Shown here: in pieces, positions 33,804 to 39,025 of the stretch
Numbering within the stretch: the stretch's first letter is position 1
Layout of the letters: the number at the start of each line of letters is the position of its first letter
Assembly: GCA_003447235.1 (NCBI GenBank)
Contig: DLZV01000038.1
Span: forward strand, 1-39,025
DNA: 39,025 nucleotides
From: Prevotella sp.
Lineage (GTDB): Bacteria; Bacteroidota; Bacteroidia; Bacteroidales; Bacteroidaceae
Reading direction: 5' to 3'
Position numbers and translations under genes: made by a program
Notes under the pieces: model-generated
Databases searched by the model: none
Seen by the model: only the letters and a program-made list of their open reading frames with translations
Told to the model about the DNA's origin: nothing

Positions 33804-34556
33804 ATGAAACTGATCTCTTGGAATGTCAACGGGCTGCGCGCCTGTGTCGGCAAGGGCTTCAAGGAGGCCTTTGCCCAGCTCGACGCCGACTTCTTCTGCC
33901 TGCAGGAGACGAAAATGCAGGAGGGCCAGCTCGACCTGGCCTTCCCCGGCTATCAGTCCTACTGGAACTCGGCGGAGAAGAAGGGATATAGCGGCACGGC
34001 CGTCTTCACACGCCACAAGCCTCTCAGCGTCAGCAAGGGCATAGGCATCGAGGAGCACGACCACGAGGGGCGCGTCCTCACGCTGGAGATGGCCGACTTC
34101 TTCCTGGTCTGCGTCTATACGCCCAACTCCCAGGACCAGCTGCGCCGCCTCTCCTACCGCATGCAGTGGGAGACCGACTTCCAGGCCTACCTCCACCGGC
34201 TGGACAGCCAGAAGCCCGTCATCGTCTGTGGCGACCTCAATGTGGCCCACGAGGAGATCGACATCAAGAATCCGAAGACCAACCGCCGCAACGCGGGCTT
34301 CACCGACGAGGAGCGCGAAAAGATGACGACGCTGCTCAAAAGTGGCTTCACCGACTCCTTCCGCAGCCTCTACCCCACGCAGGTGACCTACTCCTGGTGG
34401 TCGTACCGATTCCATGCGCGCGAGAAGAACGCCGGGTGGCGCATCGACTACTTCCTCCTCTCCGACCGACTGGCGGAGCGGATGGTGGACGCGAAGATCC
34501 ACACCGAGGTCTTCGGTTCGGACCACTGCCCCATCGAGCTTGACATCAGCCTATGA
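33804..34556 (+). CDS. xth: Exodeoxyribonuclease III
   Basis: A 250-aa AP endonuclease/exonuclease III of base-excision repair. Family motifs are ISWNVNGLRA, CLQETKM (metal Glu), GDLNVAHEEIDIKN, a WWSYRFHAREKNAGWRIDY active-site stretch, and GSDHCPIEL (catalytic Asp-His). The stop overlaps the next gene by 4 nt (ATGA). Confidence 0.96.
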   Translation: MKLISWNVNGLRACVGKGFKEAFAQLDADFFCLQETKMQEGQLDLAFPGYQSYWNSAEKKGYSGTAVFTRHKPLSVSKGIGIEEHDHEGRVLTLEMADFFLVCVYTPNSQDQLRRLSYRMQWETDFQAYLHRLDSQKPVIVCGDLNVAHEEIDIKNPKTNRRNAGFTDEEREKMTTLLKSGFTDSFRSLYPTQVTYSWWSYRFHAREKNAGWRIDYFLLSDRLAERMVDAKIHTEVFGSDHCPIELDISL

Positions 34557-35377
34557 GGGATCAGGTCAAGACACTTATCATCTTTGCAATCGTCCTGGCG
34601 GCACTCGGCTTCTACGCCGTAGTGCCGCTCAGACTTACCTATGCGGACGTCGGCCTGCGCAAGATCTCCTTGCTGGCCGACGATTCGCCGTCTGCCCCCT
34701 CCGCTACAGATCCGTCGTCCCCTGCGAGCGGTCCGTCGGCTTCTTCTGATGGCCAAAGGCTCAGCAACCCGTCGGCGGGGAAGTCCCGGGCGAAGAAGCC
34801 CCTTGCTGGTCCGGTCCGCATCCTCTTCGTCGGCGACTCAATGCTCGAAGAGCTCTCCCGCCGTCTCGACGACTATGCCGTGGCCAATGGCCACACGCTG
34901 CAGACCGTCGTCTGGTATGGTTCGACGACGGAGAAATGGGGCATGACGCAGACGCTCCGCCACCTGATAGCGGAGTATAAGCCCACCTACCTGTGGGTGT
35001 GCCTGGGCGGCAACGAACTCTTCGTGCGCGACCTGGAGGAGCGCGACGCCTATATCAAATTGCTGCTGGCGCAGGCGGGCGACCTGCCGTTGGTGTGGAT
35101 CGGACCGCCCTGCTGGAAGTCAGACACTGGCATCAACGACCTCATACGCCGCAACGTGGGCGATGGCAGTTTCTTCGACAGTAGCCAGCTGAGCTTGAAG
35201 CGCAAGAAGGACGGACGCCACCCCACCCACCAAGCTGCCGCCGACTGGGGCGACCAGGTGGCAGCATGGATGCAGAGCGAGGCCTGCGACCAGCCCCTCG
35301 CCATGCGTAGGCCCGACAAGGCGGCCCGATGCCCGATGCGCCTGCTGCAGCCCTCCTTTGCGGGGTTCAACAAATAG
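34553..35377 (+). CDS. SGNH-family hydrolase (acyl-transfer partner)
   Basis: A 274-aa protein with an N-terminal TM anchor (about 7-24), a Ser/Pro-rich linker (40-80) and an SGNH/GDSL domain. Block I is VGDSMLEELSR (Ser96), block III CLGGNELF, and block V DGRHPTHQAA (Asp220, His223). Such proteins hydrolyse or transfer acetyl groups on glycans in the periplasm. It overlaps the exonuclease gene by 4 nt and lies just upstream of an MBOAT gene, a pairing typical of polysaccharide O-acetylation. The 3' end carries an imperfect 20-bp duplication around the stop (35363-35406). Confidence 0.85.
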   Translation: MRDQVKTLIIFAIVLAALGFYAVVPLRLTYADVGLRKISLLADDSPSAPSATDPSSPASGPSASSDGQRLSNPSAGKSRAKKPLAGPVRILFVGDSMLEELSRRLDDYAVANGHTLQTVVWYGSTTEKWGMTQTLRHLIAEYKPTYLWVCLGGNELFVRDLEERDAYIKLLLAQAGDLPLVWIGPPCWKSDTGINDLIRRNVGDGSFFDSSQLSLKRKKDGRHPTHQAAADWGDQVAAWMQSEACDQPLAMRRPDKAARCPMRLLQPSFAGFNK

Positions 35378-35406
35378 TCCTGTACGGGTTTCGACAAGTA
35401 GTCCTG
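35363..35406 (+). repeat. Direct repeat spanning the SGNH gene stop codon
   Basis: GGGTTCAACAAATAGTCCTG (35363-35382) recurs almost unchanged as GGGTTTCGACAAGTAGTCCT (35386-35405, then G). The stop codon TAG is in the first copy. Probably a small tandem duplication. Confidence 0.7.
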
Positions 35407-35443
35407 CCCGCCCCTCCCCCCCACTCTCACCAAGAAGTCTATC

Positions 35444-36925
35444 ATGTCATCATCCACGATTCTTCCCTCGATCTTCCACTTCCTCACATCCTCCGATGCG
35501 ACGTGGTCCTTCGCGTCCATAGCGTTCATGGCGACCTTCCTGGTGTTCTTCCTCGGCTACCTGCTGCTCGAGCCCTCTCGCCGACGCCGGCGTCTGCTGG
35601 CCTACACGACGGCTTTCAGCCTCTTCTTCGCCTTCAAGGCCAACGGCCTGCTGATGCTCCTCCTCCCCACGACGACGCTGCTCTCGTGGTGGATCACGCG
35701 CCGCATGGCAGCCGAGACGACGACGCAGCGCCGCCGTGGCCTGCTCGTCACCAACATCCTCATCACGCTCCTGCCACTCCTCTACTTCAAGTACTCTGGA
35801 TCCTTCGTCAGTTCCATCAGCGCCATGATGGGAGAGAACCTGCCCGTGGGCAAACTCTTCATGCCACTGGGCATTTCCTTCTACACCTTCCAGGCCATCA
35901 GCTACGCGGTCGATGTCTATCGCCGACGCTTTCCCGCCACCACGCCGCTGCTGGAATACACCTTCTACCTCACCTTCTTCCCCCTCCTCATGGCGGGACC
36001 CATCACGCGCGCCGAAGTACTCATCCCGCAGGAGCACGCCGACCCGCTGCCTCCACGCGGCCCGCTGGCCTACCAGGGCTTGTGGCTGATTCTCCTGGGC
36101 ATCGTCAAGAAGGTGATCATCGCCGACTACATCGCCCAGTACAACAACTGGATCTTCGACACGCCCACCGACTACACGGGCTTCGAGTGCCTCATGGGCG
36201 TGATCGGATTCTCCGTGCAGATCTTCTGCGACTTCTCGGGCTATAGCGACCTGGCGATCGGACTGGCCGCCCTGATGGGTTTCCGCCTGCAGGACAACTT
36301 CCGCTTCCCCTACCAGGCCACGAGCCTCGCGGAGTTTTGGCACCGCTGGCACATCTCCCTCTCCACCTGGTTTCGCGACTACGTCTATATCCCGCTGGGG
36401 GGCAACCGCCGTGGAGAGCTGCGCACCTACCTCAACCACCTTGCCACTATGCTCATCGCAGGCGTATGGCATGGGGCCACGGGCATGTTCGTCGTCTGGG
36501 GCCTGCTCCACGGCGTGGGCCTCGTGGTCAATAAGTTTTTTCACCGCCACGTCTTCGTGCAGATTCCGCCCTCGCCCTTCGCCAAGCCGCTGGCCTGGCT
36601 GACAACGTTTGGCTATGTGGCCTTCGCGTGGATCTTCTTCCGTGCGCCCTCACCCACCACGGCGCTCCAGCTGCTCCACCAGATCTCCTCCGACTGCTCC
36701 CTGACGGAGTTCCTCCCCTTCCTCGCCGCGCGCCCCCTGTGGACGGTGCTCACCCTGGTGGCCCTGGAGCTCCACTCCGTCCGCGAGCGCGACTATCTGT
36801 GGCTGCGCGACCGCTTCGTCGCCTTGCCCTGGCTGCTGAAGCTCCTCGTGGCCCTCGTCGTCGTCCAAGCGGCCATCAACCTCAGTGGCGCCTCGGTGCA
36901 ACCGTTTATCTATAGCCGCTTCTGA
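35444..36925 (+). CDS. MBOAT-family O-acyltransferase (AlgI/DltB-like)
   Basis: A 493-aa polytopic membrane acyltransferase, about ten TMs. The conserved MBOAT core shows MPLGISFYTFQAISYAVDVY, FCDFSGYSDLAIGLA, EFWHRWHISLSTWFRDYVYI, PLGGNRRG, and the catalytic His343 in AGVWHGATGMFVVWG. It moves acyl groups across the membrane for O-acylation of an exopolysaccharide or wall polymer. The SGNH gene just upstream is the likely periplasmic transferase. Full length. Confidence 0.93.
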   Translation: MSSSTILPSIFHFLTSSDATWSFASIAFMATFLVFFLGYLLLEPSRRRRRLLAYTTAFSLFFAFKANGLLMLLLPTTTLLSWWITRRMAAETTTQRRRGLLVTNILITLLPLLYFKYSGSFVSSISAMMGENLPVGKLFMPLGISFYTFQAISYAVDVYRRRFPATTPLLEYTFYLTFFPLLMAGPITRAEVLIPQEHADPLPPRGPLAYQGLWLILLGIVKKVIIADYIAQYNNWIFDTPTDYTGFECLMGVIGFSVQIFCDFSGYSDLAIGLAALMGFRLQDNFRFPYQATSLAEFWHRWHISLSTWFRDYVYIPLGGNRRGELRTYLNHLATMLIAGVWHGATGMFVVWGLLHGVGLVVNKFFHRHVFVQIPPSPFAKPLAWLTTFGYVAFAWIFFRAPSPTTALQLLHQISSDCSLTEFLPFLAARPLWTVLTLVALELHSVRERDYLWLRDRFVALPWLLKLLVALVVVQAAINLSGASVQPFIYSRF

Positions 36926-36971
36926 CGCGCCTCAACATAAATGACAAAACGTTTTTAAAAGATTATAGCTT

Positions 36972-37340
36972 ATGAAAAAAATTACTTTCCGAAGACAAGT
37001 CGTACTTGTCGTGTGGATGCTGCTCTGTGGCTTGTCCGCCCAGGCGGCCGACGAGGATTTGATCACACAACAGATCACGATCAATGCACTGGAGGCTGGC
37101 ACCTTGCCACAGCGCATCAGTAGCTCTAAGAAAAACCTGATCACCAATCTCAAGATCATCGGCGAGATCAATGGCACGGATCTGAAATTTATCCATGAAA
37201 TGGCGGGACAAGACATAAATGGTTTTAGTACCGATGGCAAACTATCGATTTTGGATTTGTATGATGCCAAATATGCTACAGGCTTTTCTCCTTTTGGGAT
37301 ACTGAGGAAGAGACTTTGGTTATTGCCACACATGGCATAG
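36972..37340 (+). pseudogene. N-terminal fragment of a BspA-like leucine-rich-repeat protein
   Basis: The frame starts with a signal peptide (SAQA|A) and the typical BspA/LRR N-terminal cap (AGTLPQRISSSKKNLITNLK, IIGEINGTDLKFIHEMAG, LSILDLYDAK). Homology stops near 37270; the last ~20 codons are out-of-frame read-through of a toxin gene (GFSPFGILRKRLW), ending at a chance stop. The LRR body is lost. Deletion between a BspA gene and a toxin-antitoxin locus explains it. Confidence 0.7.
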
Positions 37341-37425
37341 TCAAGAAAACTCAGAAGACACCACTAAGGAAATTACCAAAGCAGAAGAAATAAGAAAAGA
37401 GTACTTTAATAATAAAAATAAATAG
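37274..37425 (+). pseudogene. C-terminal fragment of a HigB/RelE-type toxin, frameshifted
   Basis: In the frame beginning at 37274 the sequence reads YRLFSFWDTEEETLVIATHG then IVKKTQKTP, the conserved C-terminal end of phage Gp49/HigB-type RNases. One base is missing near 37364; in the other frame it continues KEITKAEEIRKEYF to TAG 37423-37425. The N-terminal half is gone, replaced by the BspA fragment. It lies 4 nt before an intact antitoxin gene. Confidence 0.75.
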
Positions 37426-37429
37426 CATT

Positions 37430-37762
37430 ATGGCACAGATGAAATTGATACCAGCAGACAATATGAAAGATAAACTTTGGGGTAGAAGAGGGACACCAGA
37501 GCGTGAAGCAATGGAAACTAAACTCAAAGAAGATGTGAACGCCTATATTGTAGGCGAAGCCATACGCAAGGCTCGATTGGCACAAAACCTCACGCAAGAA
37601 CAACTTGGTGAACGTATCGGTGTGCAGCGTGCTCAAATTTCAAAGTTGGAGAAAGGTACAAGTGTTATCACATTGCCAACAATGAGTCGTGTATTCCAAG
37701 CTTTGGGTATCGCAACAGCCACTCTTGATTTGGGTATTGCAGGCAAGATTGCGTTGTGGTAA
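37430..37762 (+). CDS. higA: HigA-type antitoxin (XRE helix-turn-helix)
   Basis: A 110-aa DNA-binding antitoxin. The N-terminal helix region (to about residue 35) is followed by an XRE HTH (about 40-95): GEAIRKARLAQNLTQEQLGE and VQRAQISKLEKG. The toxin partner immediately upstream is a remnant, so this is an orphan antitoxin kept after toxin loss. It could still repress promoters elsewhere. AT-rich compared with the genes to the left. Confidence 0.85.
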   Translation: MAQMKLIPADNMKDKLWGRRGTPEREAMETKLKEDVNAYIVGEAIRKARLAQNLTQEQLGERIGVQRAQISKLEKGTSVITLPTMSRVFQALGIATATLDLGIAGKIALW

Positions 37763-37814
37763 GATAATTAATAAATAAAACCTGAAATATATATCATCAT
37801 ACCCTCTAAGAAAG

Positions 37815-38746
37815 ATGAAATACAACAATATAGATTATCAAAGATGTGTACTTATCTGCATGGTCGTAATGATACACATCGTGAATTTCAGTACACTATA
37901 CCCTGACGTAAAAAACTTTATAAACTTCTTTTTCATGCAAGCGTTTTTGTTGATTACAGGCTATTTGGTAAACATCAGAAAAACGTATAAGGAATTTGCG
38001 TCTTACACCATGAAGATTCTCATTCCTTATATAATAATGGTTACCGGTTATGCTTTTGTATCAACATTACTACCAGTAAGAGATGGGGTAAACGAATTTA
38101 CAATACCTATAATTCTTAATACGATATTTGTCACCTCTATTGGTCCATATTGGTTCTTGTACACAATGGCTATATGCGGGGTAATATATTATTTGACATT
38201 CAATTTGGTTAGCAAATGGAGCATAATGGGCAAATTGTGCTTATTTGCCACATTTCTTATGTTAGTCTCACAATACACTCCAGTTCTAAATTCTACGAAT
38301 GCAGCTTTTTATTTCACTGGTGTCTGTTTGCGTCTGTCTGAAAAACGTCTTGATGAAATTATAAAACCATCGTTGTGGAGTATTCTGCCTTTCATAGCAA
38401 TAGCAAGTTTCCCAAACTATAAAAATTGGAACTTTTTAGCGGTTACAATATTAGCATTGTCATTCCTTTCTTTCGTTCCGAAACTCATACAGAGTATCAA
38501 TAACAAGAAGGTCTTGGGAATTATAGGATATATCGGAAGAAACACACTTCCTATATACCTTTTTCATCCAATATTCACAATGGGAGGCAAGTTAGCATTG
38601 CCACTATTCCATTTTGATAATTCTGGGGGGGGGTACATACGGTCTTCACTATTGCCGTTAGCATAATCGGAAGTATTGCTATTGTTGCAATCCTTGACAG
38701 ATCTCACCTGTCTTATATTTTTGCGAGAGAAAGGTTCTTACGCTAA
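37815..38746 (+). pseudogene. Acyltransferase-3 membrane protein, interrupted at a G9 tract (phase-variable candidate)
   Basis: A polytopic, AT-rich membrane protein of the acyltransferase-3 (OafA/WecH) type: about 8-9 hydrophobic helices, starting IDYQRCVLICMVVMIHIVNF, then FFMQAFLLITGYLVNIRKTY, and a late IGRNTLPIYLFHPIF. At 38625-38633 nine G put the reading frame out: the current frame ends at 38666 (283 aa). With 10 (or 7) G it would run on as GVHTVFTIAVSIIGSIAIVA and RSHLSYIFARERFLR to TAA 38744-38746, about 310 aa, a normal length. It is OFF as written, by slipped-strand logic. Confidence 0.8.
38625..38633 (+). repeat. G9 homopolymer inside the acyltransferase gene
   Basis: Nine consecutive G lie in the coding region, at codons 271-273. 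Such tracts change length by slipped-strand mispairing. The length as given causes the early stop at 38666. Confidence 0.95.
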
Positions 38747-39025
38747 TCATATCAACGATAAAATAAAACAGGTAGAATTTGAGAATGGACAATGATACAA
38801 GGTATATTTGCTATCATGTGCAATCTGGGTAGGATTATATAAGAGTGATGTTATTGCATTGATGCCCAATACTTGTTGCTTGGTGGTCACTTGAAATGTT
38901 CCCAAAATGAGAATACAATGTAATCGAAAGTTAAATACGTTAAATTATTACCCTTTCGTATCTAAACAGAATCCACACAGTCACTTTTCTACCGTTTAGA
39001 GCGTATAATACTGGTAATCAACTAA
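38747..39025. other. AT-rich end of window without a recognisable gene
   Basis: I see no supported gene or motif after the acyltransferase stop. The base composition remains AT-rich, as in 37300-38746. Confidence 0.5.

Noticed and set aside
33138..34526. 462-codon open frame on the minus strand
   Set aside because: Antisense to the lipoprotein and exonuclease III genes, whose motifs are unambiguous.
35329..36246. 305-codon plus-strand frame overlapping the MBOAT gene
   Set aside because: Wrong frame of the MBOAT gene; rich in His/Pro/Arg with no membrane segments.

Overview
The window reads as a chromosome segment of a GC-rich member of the Bacteroidales, most likely Prevotellaceae. Promoters follow the Bacteroidetes pattern (TTTG, about 20 nt, TAnnTTTG). 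Signal peptides end in A-Q. The housekeeping genes (class II fba, DUF1599, BT_3928-type DoxX protein, tpiA, SPOR protein, folE) are in an order I recall from Bacteroides/Prevotella. Most coding DNA is GC-rich; the last ~2 kb is visibly AT-rich.

Layout. (1) 70-2866: a small leftward membrane protein, a rightward TonB-dependent receptor and its terminator. (2) 2867-3737: a gene-free stretch with nested inverted tandem repeats, two poly-C tracts and a well-formed promoter. (3) 3738-14764: a seven-gene rightward operon whose products are almost all exported: LPP20-like, DUF4384, transglutaminase-like, CHASE2, FecR-like plus transglutaminase-like, WD40-like plus OmpA-like, and TPR plus caspase (C14). 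(4) 14765-15924: IS debris and short repeats. (5) 15925-18569: a leftward PAP2 phosphatase/response regulator/histidine kinase operon. (6) tRNA-Phe(GAA) with its own promoter and terminator. (7) 19177-23042: a leftward operon of four exported proteins (CsgG-like, DUF6175, unknown, LPP20-like) behind a leader with a duplicated promoter-bearing repeat. (8) 23505-36925: mostly housekeeping genes: a PafA-type phosphatase, two tandem deoxynucleoside kinases, an HD hydrolase, fba, DUF1599, BT_3928-type, tpiA, SPOR, folE, a lipoprotein, exonuclease III and an SGNH/MBOAT acyl-transfer pair. (9) 36972-39025: an AT-rich accessory tail with a BspA-like fragment fused to a broken HigB-type toxin, an intact HigA-type antitoxin, and an acyltransferase interrupted at a G9 tract.

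The best candidate for an undescribed system is the 3738-14764 operon, probably together with 19177-23042. It combines an exported caspase-fold protease with intact His/Cys, two transglutaminase-fold enzymes with intact Cys/His/Asp, a CHASE2 membrane sensor with no output domain, and LPP20, DUF4384, CsgG-like and OmpA-like envelope parts. Proteins within the operon share private modules: the two transglutaminases share nearly their whole length, and the WD40 and caspase proteins share a middle domain. This suggests one machine that cross-links, cleaves or senses something in the envelope. Its function cannot be read from the sequence.

Surface variation is a second theme: a slippable G9 tract in the acyltransferase, poly-C tracts upstream of the caspase operon, and the SGNH/MBOAT pair.
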